From: Bin87 sp965203855
GTDB lineage: Bacteria > Chloroflexota > Dehalococcoidia > Lucifugimonadales > UBA3495
Direction: 5' to 3'
Assembly: GCA_965203855.1 (NCBI GenBank)
Contig: CBDBDN010000009.1
Span: 248,001-312,000, forward strand
DNA: 64,000 nucleotides
Both the position numbers and the translations under genes were made by a program. The notes under the pieces were generated by a model. The model had not been told where the DNA came from, searched no databases, and was given only the letters and a program-made list of their open reading frames with translations. Of the stretch, positions 51,149 through 60,090 are shown one piece after another (within the stretch, counting starts at the first letter, position 1; each line of letters starts with the position of its first letter).

Positions 51149-53359
51149 ATGCCGAAACTTCGCCCTTACCAGCAAACCCTGCTGCGTCAAGCGCAGGCAG
51201 CGCTGGGCAGTGACGCCAAAGCGCGGGCGATGATGCAACTGCCTACCGGCGGCGGCAAAACGGTCATCGCTGGGGCTTTGCTGTCGGACTGGCTGGCCGG
51301 CGGGCGGCGCAAGGCGGCCTGGCTTACTCACCGCAAGGAACTGGCCGAGCAAACCTGCGGGATGCTCACCAATGCCGGCATCTCCGCTATCACCGACGTG
51401 AACTGGACGCCCGGCGCTGATGCTCCGGCGATGGCCGGCCGCGTTGTCATTCTGATGGCGCAAACCGTGGGCCGGCGCAATATGCATCATCAAGTCTGGG
51501 GGAGTTATGGGGCCGGCGACCTGCTGATTATAGACGAAGCGCATCACGCCGCCGCTGCCGGGTGGGCGCGGGCGATGCGCAAATGGCCCGGCCCGGTATT
51601 GGGAATGACGGCCACGCCCTGGCGTCTTTCGGAACAAGAGGGCTTCAAGCATCTGTTTGACGAACTGATTTGCGGGCCGCAGGTTGCCGAGCTGCAAGCG
51701 CCGGGCTATCTGTGTCCGGCGCGAGTACTGATGCCGCCCTTGGAGCAGCGCATCAGCGGCGGAGTCGTTGACCAGACGGGCGATTTCACCGAAAGCGGCA
51801 TTGAGCAGGCCAACCGCGACCGTCCGGACATTATGACGGCCGGGGCATTGGAGTTCTGGCGGCAATACGCCGGCGGGCGGCCTACCATCGCTTACGCGGT
51901 GTCCGTTGACCATGCCCATAACCTGGCGTCCGTGTGCAATGACGCCGGCGTGACTGCTGCCGTTCTCGTCGGGGACACGCCGCGCGCGGAACGGGATGAT
52001 GCCATTGCCGGGTTCCGGGACGGCAGCATCAAGATGCTGGTCAATGTGCTAGTTGCTACCGAGGGTTTTGACCTGCCCGACGCGTCGTGCATCATAATCG
52101 CCCGGCCTACGATGAGCCTGGCTTTGTACTTGCAGATGGCGGGCCGGGGACTGCGCCCCAAGCCTGATGGGGGAGACTGCATCATCCTGGATTTGGCCGG
52201 CAATTCGGTGACTCACGGGCTGCCGGAGGATTTACGGGAATGGTCGCTGGAACCGCGGGGCAAAGCGGCGGCCGGGGAGGCGCCGGTGATCTGGTGCGAA
52301 AAGTGCTTTGCGGCGTCGCCCGCCGCCAGCCATAATTGCCGGCAGTGCGGGGCGCCGTTTGGCAAAGACTGCGACCGCTGCGGCAAATGGCGCGCCTGGC
52401 GGCGTTGGGAGTACGAACAGCATTGCGGGGATGCCCACCAACTGGTTTGCGACTTGTGCCATGTTGATGCCCACATCCAGGCCCATTTGCCCGTAGCGCC
52501 GCCGCTGGATGGGCTGATTGACCGCTATGTACCGGAGGATGAAATGACGATGCCCGGCAACGATTTTGGGATTGATGGCGACTTGGCCGTCCGGCTGTCG
52601 GCCCTGCTCGGCGAGCTGCTGGAGGCGGAACGGCGGGCTATTGCCGGGGCGGATGATGCGCGGCGCGGCGAACTACGGGGGCTGATTGAGCAGTATAACG
52701 CCGTTCTGCTTCCGCATAATGAAGAGAAACTGGATGCGCTGTTTGGTGAGCATATTGCAGCGATGACAGCGTCGGAACGCCCGCAAGGCCGGGTGCAGGA
52801 AAGCCGGGCTTTTGCAGATTGGGAGAGCAGTATCAAATCGGAGCTGGCCGGATGGCGCAATGAACTGTCGGCACTGGAAAGCCGGCCTGTTGACAAGGCG
52901 GCGATTTTCGGCAGCGCACGGAATAAGGCGGTGTACCTGTTGCGGCAGGCGGCGCAGGCTGCTGATTTGCTTGCTGAGGGGCATTCCGGTAGCAACGCCG
53001 GCGCGAACATCCCTGTGCCAGCAGAGGGAATACTGCGGCTTTACATCAAGCCGCGCAACGGCGCTGTGGTCGCGTGTTGCGATTACTACTCATCAAGCAA
53101 GAAGGTAGTGGTTATAGCAGGTTCCACTGCCATGCTGGACGAAACACAGAGCAATACACCCTACAACACTAAACTCCGCAAGTCATTGATCGATGATGCC
53201 GTGCTAGTAAAGGATGGCGACAAGTACCGATTTCCACGGGACTACGCATTTAAATCCGCTTCCGCAGCGGCAGGGGCGGTGCTAGGGTCGTCGGTCAACG
53301 GTTTTCTGTCGTTGAAAGATGCCGATGGCGTTTCGTTGAAGGAGCTGTTGCGAACATGA
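51149..53359 (+). CDS. SF2 DEAH helicase with zinc ribbon and C-terminal DUF4357
   Basis: A 736-residue protein. The helicase core has Walker A LPTGGGKT at 31-38, DEAH in LIIDEAHHA, motif III GMTATPWR, and motif VI QMAGRGLRP, like the UvrB/type I and III restriction helicase group. Four CxxC pairs follow (CEKC, CRQC, CDRC, CDLC), a zinc-ribbon region. After a helical linker the C-terminal 100 residues (GSTAMLDETQS, LRKSLIDDAVL, FKSASAAAGAVLG) match DUF4357, often found in restriction-modification-like and phage-defence proteins. The role is therefore probably DNA translocation in defence or repair; no nuclease is fused or adjacent. It stands divergent from nuoA. Confidence 0.85.
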   Translation: MPKLRPYQQTLLRQAQAALGSDAKARAMMQLPTGGGKTVIAGALLSDWLAGGRRKAAWLTHRKELAEQTCGMLTNAGISAITDVNWTPGADAPAMAGRVVILMAQTVGRRNMHHQVWGSYGAGDLLIIDEAHHAAAAGWARAMRKWPGPVLGMTATPWRLSEQEGFKHLFDELICGPQVAELQAPGYLCPARVLMPPLEQRISGGVVDQTGDFTESGIEQANRDRPDIMTAGALEFWRQYAGGRPTIAYAVSVDHAHNLASVCNDAGVTAAVLVGDTPRAERDDAIAGFRDGSIKMLVNVLVATEGFDLPDASCIIIARPTMSLALYLQMAGRGLRPKPDGGDCIILDLAGNSVTHGLPEDLREWSLEPRGKAAAGEAPVIWCEKCFAASPAASHNCRQCGAPFGKDCDRCGKWRAWRRWEYEQHCGDAHQLVCDLCHVDAHIQAHLPVAPPLDGLIDRYVPEDEMTMPGNDFGIDGDLAVRLSALLGELLEAERRAIAGADDARRGELRGLIEQYNAVLLPHNEEKLDALFGEHIAAMTASERPQGRVQESRAFADWESSIKSELAGWRNELSALESRPVDKAAIFGSARNKAVYLLRQAAQAADLLAEGHSGSNAGANIPVPAEGILRLYIKPRNGAVVACCDYYSSSKKVVVIAGSTAMLDETQSNTPYNTKLRKSLIDDAVLVKDGDKYRFPRDYAFKSASAAAGAVLGSSVNGFLSLKDADGVSLKELLRT

Positions 53360-53606
53360 TGGTGGCTTTGCGGTCATCTGTAACCGGACGACGGTCATCT
53401 TTGACAACGCCGGATGGCCGGGCTACGATAAATCTCAATCTTGCCCAGACAGGAAACTGATTACGACGCTTACACCGGCTAAGCTAGCGGTGGATGCCCC
53501 TCCTTTTGCTGACTGCGGCCTGCCCGGTTTGCTGCAACAGGCCCGGGTCGCTTACGATGCCGGGGATATGCGGCAAAGTTCGCTATCAAAACGGGCCGCT
53601 GGATGA
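53358..53606 (+). pseudogene. Gene remnant after the helicase
   Basis: This frame is open for about 82 codons, has no usable start, and reads like protein (FAVICNRTTVIFDNAGWPG, then LTPAKLAVDAPPFADCG) before stopping at 53604. It begins exactly at the helicase stop. It may be the tail of a lost gene. The rest of the gap to 53707 holds nothing else I can support. Confidence 0.3.
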
Positions 53607-53707
53607 CTATCTGGGGACTAACCTGTACGGGGATGCCCGGCAATTCATACGGGGATGCTATGACTGATTCCAAAGAGGCGAACCCGGCAGCGGCAAGGGG
53701 GATAGCA

Positions 53708-53956
53708 ATGCTCAAAACCATCAAGGCCCGCTGCGTCAACGGCGCGCTGCATCCGTTGGAGCCGGTTGAATTGCACGAGAGCGGCGAATATCTGGTAACG
53801 GTGGACATTGCGCCGCCGCTTTCCGATGCGGAAAGCCGGCATTTGCTGCGCTCCGTTGCCGGCTCCTGGCAGAAAGACGGCGCATATTGGGAGCAGGCTT
53901 TACAGGCGATTTATGAAGCCCGCCGCCTCGGCTCGCGCGTCCCGCCGGAACGGTAG
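53708..53956 (+). CDS. DUF104/AF2212-like antitoxin
   Basis: An 82-residue protein. MLKTIKARCVNGALHPLEPV with ELHESGEYLVTVDI is the DUF104/AF2212 pattern, a small beta domain found in antitoxins next to PIN toxins. The remainder (SWQKDGAYWEQALQAIYEAR) forms the toxin-binding tail. The ATG at 53708 follows GGGGG with good spacing; upstream in-frame ATGs at 53603 and 53660 lack family similarity. The VapC gene starts six bases after its stop. Confidence 0.82.
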   Translation: MLKTIKARCVNGALHPLEPVELHESGEYLVTVDIAPPLSDAESRHLLRSVAGSWQKDGAYWEQALQAIYEARRLGSRVPPER

Positions 53957-53961
53957 GGAAA

Positions 53962-54357
53962 ATGCAGTACCTGGTCGACACCGATTGGGTGGTTAGCCAT
54001 CAGCACGGCATTACGCCGGTTGTGCAGCGTATGCATGAATTGCTACCGGCAGGCATCGGTATCAGCATCTTGTCGCTGGCCGAACTCTACGATGGCATTC
54101 TAGGCTCCCCGGATCCGGATGGCAACGAGCGGTCGTTGGATACTTTCCTCGCCGCCGGTATCGCAATTGTGAACATTGACGCAGCAATCTGCCGGATATT
54201 TGCCCGTGAGCGGGTTCGCCTCAGGGCATCGGGAAGGCTTATCCCGGACTTCGACCTGATGATTGGCGCCACTGCCATGCGGCACAACTTGGCGCTGCTC
54301 ACCAACAACCGCCGGCATTTTCAACGCCTGCCGGGTTTGCACATTATCTCGGTATAG
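53962..54357 (+). CDS. vapC: VapC-like PIN-domain toxin ribonuclease
   Basis: A 131-residue PIN-domain protein. Acidic residues expected to bind metal lie in YLVDTDWVV, LSLAELYDGI and PDFDLMIGATA. VapC toxins cut tRNA or rRNA; the partner here is the preceding DUF104-type protein rather than a VapB. The pair sits between a helicase and an alpha/beta hydrolase. Confidence 0.9.
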   Translation: MQYLVDTDWVVSHQHGITPVVQRMHELLPAGIGISILSLAELYDGILGSPDPDGNERSLDTFLAAGIAIVNIDAAICRIFARERVRLRASGRLIPDFDLMIGATAMRHNLALLTNNRRHFQRLPGLHIISV

Positions 54358-54400
54358 GCCAGAAATACCCCACCCATCACAGATTGGGAAGCGTTATCTT

Positions 54401-55309
54401 ATGCCCGTTTTATCCGACTACTACGCCGCCCCCACCCAGCCGGCCAGCCGGTTTATTCGCGCTAACGGGATTCGCCATCATTATTTGGAGTGGGGCGGTT
54501 CGGGTGGGGAGGGCGCTCCGCTGCTGCTGTTTCATGCTACGGGGCTTTGCGCTTGGCCTTGGCTGCCGGTGGCGCGGGGTTTGGCGCGGCGGGGCTACCG
54601 GGCGCTGGCTTTTGACCAGCGGGGGCATGGCGATACGGATGCGTCCGACAAGGGGTATCGGTTTGAGTATGCCGGCGCGGATGTGGCCGCGATTATTGAA
54701 ACGCTGGGGCTGGAACGGCCCGGCGTCATCGGGCATTCCTCCGGCGGCCTGGCGGCGATCATCGCCGCCGCGATGCTGCCGCCCGGGAGTATTGGCCCGG
54801 TGGTTCTGGTGGAGACGCGGGTAAGCAACGACCCGGCGACTGCGCCAACGCAAGATCTGAACCGACGGGCGGAACGCACGCGGCTGAAACGGTCGGTTTG
54901 GGAAAGCCGGGATGCGATGTACGAAGCTTATCGCCAGCGCGCCGCTTTTAAGGATTGGCGGGACGAGGCGTTTCAGGCGTTCATCGATGGCGGCACCCGG
55001 CTGCTATCCGACGGGCGGGCGGAACTGAAATGCCATCCTGAAACGGAGGCTACTTTCTACGGGATGCGCGACGATTTGCCGATTAAGGATTATCTGCGGG
55101 AGCTGGCGGGGGACTGGCTGCTGCTATTGGCCGACTACCCCGGCTGCCAGCGCGTGGGGGATCCCGGAATCCGTCGCTTTCGGCAGCTGGTTGCCGGCGC
55201 TATGGTCAAGCCGATGGGCAAGGGCAGCCATTTTCTGCCGATGGAATACCCGGACGAGGCGCTGGCGGCGGCGTTGGCCTGGTTTGACGCCAAAGGCTAT
55301 ACGCCCTAA
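54401..55309 (+). CDS. Alpha/beta hydrolase
   Basis: A 302-residue hydrolase. The oxyanion region LLFHATGLCAWPW, the nucleophile elbow VIGHSSGGLAA and a C-terminal histidine in GKGSHFLPMEYP are present; an acidic partner probably lies before it. Such enzymes act on esters or epoxides; the substrate is unknown. Frame starts further upstream overlap vapC and are not credible. Confidence 0.85.
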   Translation: MPVLSDYYAAPTQPASRFIRANGIRHHYLEWGGSGGEGAPLLLFHATGLCAWPWLPVARGLARRGYRALAFDQRGHGDTDASDKGYRFEYAGADVAAIIETLGLERPGVIGHSSGGLAAIIAAAMLPPGSIGPVVLVETRVSNDPATAPTQDLNRRAERTRLKRSVWESRDAMYEAYRQRAAFKDWRDEAFQAFIDGGTRLLSDGRAELKCHPETEATFYGMRDDLPIKDYLRELAGDWLLLLADYPGCQRVGDPGIRRFRQLVAGAMVKPMGKGSHFLPMEYPDEALAAALAWFDAKGYTP

Positions 55310-55390
55310 TATGCGGCGAGTGGCGGCGGCTTGGCCGGTTTGCCATATTGCAATTCCCGTTGCGACTCTCCCGAATAACCCATCGCTGTT

Positions 55391-55531
55391 ATGCACTGCC
55401 GCCGCTGCCGGGTGAAAATGCGGATGCAGTCGCACCGGGCGCACAAGCAAGAGAAATGGCGCTGTCCGCAATGTGGGGCGGTGCGGATGAAGCCGGCGGC
55501 ATACCAACGGAAAGGAGGGCGAAATGCCTGA
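55391..55531 (+). CDS. 46-residue zinc-ribbon protein
   Basis: MHCRRCRVKMRMQSH, then EKWRCPQCGAVRMKP, gives CxxC-x18-CxxC, a mini zinc ribbon rich in Arg/Lys. Its end overlaps the start of the CoA transferase by eight bases. There is no clear SD before the ATG. The composition suits a nucleic-acid-binding protein, but it could also be a chance ORF; the paired CxxC motifs are the support. Confidence 0.45.
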   Translation: MHCRRCRVKMRMQSHRAHKQEKWRCPQCGAVRMKPAAYQRKGGRNA

Positions 55532-56756
55532 CGCTGCGGCATCGGGCGGCCCGCTGGCCGGCCTCAAAGCGCTTGACTTGTCCATCATAGTGGCCGGCGG
55601 GACGGCGTCGTCGCTGATGGCCGATTTCGGAGCCGAGGTGGTCAAGGTGGAGCGGCCGGGGGCCGGCGATCCGCTCCGCAACTGGGGGCCTTTCTATAAC
55701 GGCGTATCGCTGTGGTGGAAGGTACATTCCCGCAACAAGCAGTCCGTTACGCTGAATATGGCGGACGGGCGGGGGCAGGATTTGCTGAAACGGCTGGCGA
55801 CGCAGGCGGATGTGCTGATTGAAGGATTTCGTCCCGGTACGCTGGAACGCTGGGGACTGGGCCCGGCCGATTTGCACGCGCCGGAGGTGAACCCGGGCCT
55901 GGTCATTCTGCGGTTTTCCGGGTTTGGGCAGACCGGGCCGTACAAAGACCGGCCCGGCTTTGGGACCATCGCGGAGTGCATGAGTGGATATATCGGTATG
56001 ACCGGGTTTCCCGACACTGCGCCGAACCTGCCGCCGGTGCCATTGGCCGATGAAATTGCCGGGGTGTTCGGGGCAATGGCCGGGATGATGGCGATATACC
56101 GCCGGGATGCCGACCGCCGAGCCGGAGGGCCGGGCGCCGGGCAGGTGGTTGACTTGAGCCTGTTTGAACCGCTGTTCCGTCTCTGCATTCCGCATCTCAC
56201 CATTTATGACAAGCTGGGGGAGATACGGGAACGAGTAGGGAATGATTTCCCGGATGCGGCGCCGCGCAGCCTGTATCGCACCGGGGATGACCGCTGGCTC
56301 GGCTTGTCGGCTACTTCGCAGAACACTTGGGAGGGGCTGGCGCGCGCGATGGGGCTGGACGATCTGCTGGCGGATCCGCGGTTTGCCAACAACGCGGCGC
56401 GCCTGGAAAACAAGGATGCGCTCAACGACATTCTGCAAGCCTGGCTGCGCGGCCGGGACACCGCCGCCATTATGGACGAGCTGATACCGGCCGGGGGCGT
56501 AGTCGGCCCCGTGTATAACAGCGCCGACATTGTTGGCGACGCCCATTATCAGGAACGGGATGATGTGGTGATGATGGACGATCCGGAGCTGGGCGCAACC
56601 CGGATGCTGGGCATTGTCCCCAAGTTCAGCGACACTCCGGGGCGGCTGCGGCATATGGGGCCGACGGTGGGGCAGCACAACGCCGCCGTCTATGGCGACT
56701 GGCTGGGGCTGGACGGTGCTGCGTTATCGGAGCTGGCCGCCGGCGGGGTTATCTAG
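55524..56756 (+). CDS. CaiB/BaiF-family (type III) CoA transferase
   Basis: A 410-residue protein moving CoA between carboxylic acids. The opening ALDLSIIVAGGTASSLMADFG, EVVKVERPGAGDP and RNKQSVTLNMADG are family hallmarks. At the usual catalytic aspartate (P-x-x-D-x-x-x-Q) it reads RPGFGTIAECMSGY, so the aspartate is glycine, a variant seen in a large subgroup, and chemistry may differ. SD GGAGGG precedes ATG 55524. Confidence 0.9.
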   Translation: MPDAAASGGPLAGLKALDLSIIVAGGTASSLMADFGAEVVKVERPGAGDPLRNWGPFYNGVSLWWKVHSRNKQSVTLNMADGRGQDLLKRLATQADVLIEGFRPGTLERWGLGPADLHAPEVNPGLVILRFSGFGQTGPYKDRPGFGTIAECMSGYIGMTGFPDTAPNLPPVPLADEIAGVFGAMAGMMAIYRRDADRRAGGPGAGQVVDLSLFEPLFRLCIPHLTIYDKLGEIRERVGNDFPDAAPRSLYRTGDDRWLGLSATSQNTWEGLARAMGLDDLLADPRFANNAARLENKDALNDILQAWLRGRDTAAIMDELIPAGGVVGPVYNSADIVGDAHYQERDDVVMMDDPELGATRMLGIVPKFSDTPGRLRHMGPTVGQHNAAVYGDWLGLDGAALSELAAGGVI

Positions 56757-56772
56757 CAGGCGGGAGTTGGTT

Positions 56773-57390
56773 ATGTCATCCCCTACTTTGCTGGTGGCTA
56801 CCCGGAATCCGGGCAAAATGCGGGAGTACCGGGAGCTGCTGGCCGACTATCCCGGCCGGCTGATTTCGCTGGACGACGCCGGCATTACCGACGAGGTTGC
56901 GGAAACCGGGGCTACTTTTTTGGATAACGCGCGGCTCAAGGCCGGAACCTACTGCGGGCTGTCGGGCTGCCTGACGCTTTCGGACGATTCCGGGCTGGAA
57001 GTGCACGCTTTGGGCGGGGCGCCGGGCGTCTATTCGGCGCGGTACGGCGGCGATGCTTGCCAGTCGGATGGGGAACGGGTAGAGCTGCTGCTGCACAATT
57101 TGGACGGGGTAGCGTGGCCGCGCCGCATCGCCCGGTTTCGCTGCTTTACGGCGGTGGCGGTTCCCGGCGCGGCCGGCGCGGTGGCGCGTATCGCAACCGT
57201 CGTCGGGAGTATCGCCGGGATGATACAATACGAACCGCAGGGGGAGCAGGGTTTCGGCTATGACCCGGTGTTTTACCTGCCATCTTATGGACAAACCATT
57301 GCCCAGCTGCCCGTTGCGGAAAAGAACGGCATCAGCCATCGGGGGGACGCGGCGCGCAAGGCGCGGCGTATCCTTAATGCGCTGGCGTAG
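56773..57390 (+). CDS. rdgB: RdgB/HAM1-type XTP/dITP pyrophosphatase
   Basis: A 205-residue protein that clears ITP and XTP from the nucleotide pool. LVATRNPGKMREYRELL at the start, DDSGLEVHALGGAPGVYSAR, and FGYDPVFYLPSYGQT are conserved. Its stop lies inside the first unit of a 23-base tandem repeat. ATG 56773 starts shortly after the CoA transferase. Confidence 0.94.
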   Translation: MSSPTLLVATRNPGKMREYRELLADYPGRLISLDDAGITDEVAETGATFLDNARLKAGTYCGLSGCLTLSDDSGLEVHALGGAPGVYSARYGGDACQSDGERVELLLHNLDGVAWPRRIARFRCFTAVAVPGAAGAVARIATVVGSIAGMIQYEPQGEQGFGYDPVFYLPSYGQTIAQLPVAEKNGISHRGDAARKARRILNALA

Positions 57391-57466
57391 AGTTCGCTAA
57401 TGCGCTGGCGTAGAGTTCGCTAATGCGCTGGCGTAGAGTTCGCTAATGCGCTGGCGTAAAGTGCGC
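57375..57466 (+). repeat. Four 23-base units spanning the rdgB stop
   Basis: Units of TAATGCGCTGGCGTAGAGTTCGC begin at 57375, 57398, 57421 and 57444, the last with two changes. The rdgB C-terminal codons and stop make up the first unit, so the repeat arose by duplication of a coding end. Each unit contains a TAG in that frame, so extra units do not lengthen the protein. Confidence 0.92.
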
Positions 57467-57489
57467 TGCCGTAGAACGGGCCGTTTCAC

Positions 57490-58542
57490 ATGGCACAGCA
57501 AGCGGGATTTGTGATGATTACCGACTTATTCGGGCGTCCGCTGCGGGATTTGCGGATTTCGGTTACGGACCGCTGCAATTTCCGCTGTCCGTACTGTATG
57601 CCGGCCGAGATTTTCGGCGAGGCGTATCAGTTTCTGCCCAAGGACGAAATACTTACCTTTGAGGAAATTGCGCGGCTGTCGCAGGTGTTCGCCGGGCTGG
57701 GGGTGAACAAGCTGCGGATTACGGGCGGGGAGCCGCTGCTGCGGGTTGACTTGCCTAATCTGATTGGCCTGCTGACGGGCATCGCCGGGGTGGACGATGT
57801 TACGCTGACTACCAACGGCTACCTGCTGGCGCAGCAGGCGGGGGCCTTGGCCGGGGCCGGGCTGCATCGCATCACGGTGAGCCTGGACACGCTGGACGAT
57901 GAGATATTCAAGGCGATGAACGGGCGGGGGTTCGGCACGCGGCGGGTGCTGGACGGCATCGGGCGCGCGGCTGGGGCCGGCCTGTGTCCGGTCAAAATTA
58001 ATGCCGTAGTGCAGAAAGGGGTCAATGACCATACCATCGTGGAGCTGGCGCGCCATTTCAAGGGCAGCGGGCATATTGTGCGCTTTATAGAGTATATGGA
58101 TGTGGGCAACCGCAACGGGTGGCGATTGGACGAAGTAGTGTCCGCCGCCGAAATTGTGGCGCGGATTGACGCTGAACTGCCGTTGGAACCGGCGGAGCCT
58201 AATTATGTGGGGGAGGTGGCCCGCCGCTGGCGCTATCGGGACGGCGAGGGGGAGATTGGGGTCATCGCATCGGTAACGCAGCCTTTCTGCGCCGACTGCA
58301 CGCGCGCCCGTCTGTCCACCGATGGCCGACTGTACACCTGCCTGTTTGCGGCCGACGGGGTTGACTTGCGGGGGCCGCTGCGGGATGGGGCATCGGACGC
58401 CGAGCTGCGCGGCATTATCGCCGGGGTCTGGGGCAAGCGCCGGGACCGCTACTCTGAGGAACGCGCGGACATTACCGCTGCCGCATCAGGCGAGGGGGCT
58501 GCACTGCGCCCCAAGGTTGAGATGTACCAGATTGGGGGATAA
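57490..58542 (+). CDS. moaA: GTP 3',8-cyclase MoaA
   Basis: A 350-residue radical SAM enzyme of molybdenum-cofactor synthesis. CNFRCPYC binds the SAM cluster; the C-terminal cluster ligands are in CADCTRARLSTDGRLYTC; the protein ends in the catalytic GG. ATG 57490 is used; an ATG at 57514 (MITDLFGRP) is also possible and closer to the family core. It is followed by moaC after nine bases. Confidence 0.95.
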   Translation: MAQQAGFVMITDLFGRPLRDLRISVTDRCNFRCPYCMPAEIFGEAYQFLPKDEILTFEEIARLSQVFAGLGVNKLRITGGEPLLRVDLPNLIGLLTGIAGVDDVTLTTNGYLLAQQAGALAGAGLHRITVSLDTLDDEIFKAMNGRGFGTRRVLDGIGRAAGAGLCPVKINAVVQKGVNDHTIVELARHFKGSGHIVRFIEYMDVGNRNGWRLDEVVSAAEIVARIDAELPLEPAEPNYVGEVARRWRYRDGEGEIGVIASVTQPFCADCTRARLSTDGRLYTCLFAADGVDLRGPLRDGASDAELRGIIAGVWGKRRDRYSEERADITAAASGEGAALRPKVEMYQIGG

Positions 58543-58551
58543 GGGAACGCT

Positions 58552-59073
58552 ATGACTACGGGGAACGCCGCCAAACCTGCCGACCGCCTGACGCATCTGG
58601 ACGATGCGGGCCGGGCGCGGATGGTGGATGTGGGCCGGAAACCGATTACCGACCGAATGGCGCAAGCGGCCGGGGATGTAGTGATGCAGCCGGCGACGCT
58701 GGCGTTAATCCGGGATGGGCTGCTGAAAAAGGGGGATGTGATGACCATCGCGCAGCTGGCCGGGATTATGGGGGCGAAGCGCACTGCCGAGCTGATTCCG
58801 CTGTGCCATCCGCTGCCGCTGAACAAGGTTGATGTGGAATTGGAGTTGGACGATGCGGGCAGCCGGGTGCGGATTACGGCAACGGCGACTACTTCGGGCA
58901 AGACGGGCGTAGAAATGGAAGCGTTGACGGCGGTCAGCGTGGCAGCCCTGACGGTTTATGATATGTGCAAGGCTGTGGATCGGGGGGTGCGGATTGACGG
59001 GATCCGGCTGGTGCGGAAAACGGGCGGGCAGTCCGGGGATGTTGACTTGTCCGATGACCGGGCATCGGGGTAG
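58552..59073 (+). CDS. moaC: Cyclic pyranopterin monophosphate synthase MoaC
   Basis: A 173-residue enzyme completing the step begun by MoaA. LIPLCHPLPLNKVDVE and KTGVEMEALTAVSVA are conserved. Together with moaA this implies a molybdenum or tungsten enzyme elsewhere in the genome; none is in the window. Confidence 0.95.
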   Translation: MTTGNAAKPADRLTHLDDAGRARMVDVGRKPITDRMAQAAGDVVMQPATLALIRDGLLKKGDVMTIAQLAGIMGAKRTAELIPLCHPLPLNKVDVELELDDAGSRVRITATATTSGKTGVEMEALTAVSVAALTVYDMCKAVDRGVRIDGIRLVRKTGGQSGDVDLSDDRASG

Positions 59074-59144
59074 GGGCGTTGGGCTAACGGCTGCGTCGGC
59101 GCAGTTCGGCGTGCCGCCTACGAGCAGCATACCCGCCGCGAAGT

Positions 59145-59543
59145 CTAACCGCCGCGTCGGCGCAGTTCGGCGTCCAGCTGGCGGACGGCGGCGAGCAGGT
59201 AAATGAGGCGTTCCTCCGGCGTCAAGTCGGGGAGGGGGAACTGCTCAACTTGGTCAACTTCCAGCACGCCGACGATGCCGGGTATGGCGGCGATGTCCAG
59301 CGCGGCGAGGTTGGCGTCCGGGGTTACGACCAGGCAGCCGAGGTCGCGGGTGGGAGTTAGCGCGGGTTCCAGCTCTACGGCCTGGATGGTGGCCATGCCC
59401 AGGAAAGAGGGGAAGGGGCGCAGGCGGCGGCATAGGTCGGCCAGAATGGTTTCCAGGCGGGCGATGGCGTCGGCTAGAATAGCATCGGCTGAAACGGCCG
59501 GGGCCGGGGGAGCAGGGGCGTTTGGCGTCGGCGGAGTGTTCAT
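59145..59543 (-). CDS. Unknown 132-residue protein
   Basis: Begins MNTPPTPNAPAPPAPAVSAD with a proline/alanine-rich leader, then a helix (ARLETILADLCRRLRPF) and the segment VVTPDANLAALDIAAIPGIVG, and ends ERLIYLLAAVRQLDAELRRR. I recognise no family. It faces moaC. No SD is seen at the ATG; an upstream ATG at 59564 is alternative. Confidence 0.5.
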   Translation of the reverse strand: MNTPPTPNAPAPPAPAVSADAILADAIARLETILADLCRRLRPFPSFLGMATIQAVELEPALTPTRDLGCLVVTPDANLAALDIAAIPGIVGVLEVDQVEQFPLPDLTPEERLIYLLAAVRQLDAELRRRGG

Positions 59544-59574
59544 TTGGGTAAAGGGGGGCGTCAAGGGGCGTGGG

Positions 59575-59950
59575 TTGGATTCCGGCTTTCGCCGGAATGA
59601 CGGTTGGGGGTTGGAATGACGGTTGGGGGGTTAGATTGACGGTTGAGGGGGTTGGGAATGGCAGTTGATAGGTTGGAATGGCGATGTGGGGTTAGGTAAT
59701 GGCGGGCGGGGCAGTGTTTCTTTTCAGGTATGGGTCAGTTTTTCCGGCGAAAGTCGGAGGCTATCGTTGTGCGTGGATTCCGGCTTTCGCCGGAATGACG
59801 GTTGGGGGAGGGTGATTGACGGTGGGGGGTTAGATTGACGGTTGAGGGGGTTGGATTGACGGTTGAGGGAGGGCGATTGGCGGTTGGGGGGTTGGATTGA
59901 CAATTTTGGGTTTGGGGCGGTAGGATGGTTAGGGTGTATTGCGCCGGCGG
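59575..59950. repeat. REP palindromes with degenerate 20-base repeats
   Basis: Two TTCCGGCTTTCGCCGGAA palindromes (about 59580 and 59776), each followed by GGAATGACGGTTGGGG-type units that drift into GATTGACGGTTGAGGG units (around 59630-59660 and 59810-59900). It covers the gap between the unknown minus-strand gene and tRNA-Met; no gene is visible. Confidence 0.75.
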
Positions 59951-59971
59951 CTGGTCGGCGGTGCATCGGTT

Positions 59972-60046
59972 GGCGACGTAGCTCAGTGGCAGAGCGGGCG
60001 CTTCATAAGCGCTAGGTCGTTGGTTCGAATCCATCCGTCGCCACCA
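59972..60046 (+). tRNA. tRNA-Met (anticodon CAT)
   Basis: The acceptor GGCGACG pairs with CGTCGCC, the D-arm GCTC/GAGC closes an AGTGGCA loop, and the anticodon stem GGCGC/GCGCT holds loop TTCATAA. The T-arm GTTGG/CCATC has one T-T mismatch. CCA is encoded at the 3' end. The anticodon stem lacks the three G-C pairs of an initiator, so it is elongator Met or lysidine-modified Ile2. Confidence 0.95.
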
Positions 60047-60090
60047 TTAGGACAGAGGCGAGGCTTTGGGGCTGCGCCGTGGGGATAATC

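Noticed and set aside
53356..53460. 34-codon ORF overlapping the helicase stop (ATGATGGTG)
   Set aside because: It is short, Ser/Thr/Arg-rich without motifs, and competes with a longer, more protein-like remnant frame in the same place.
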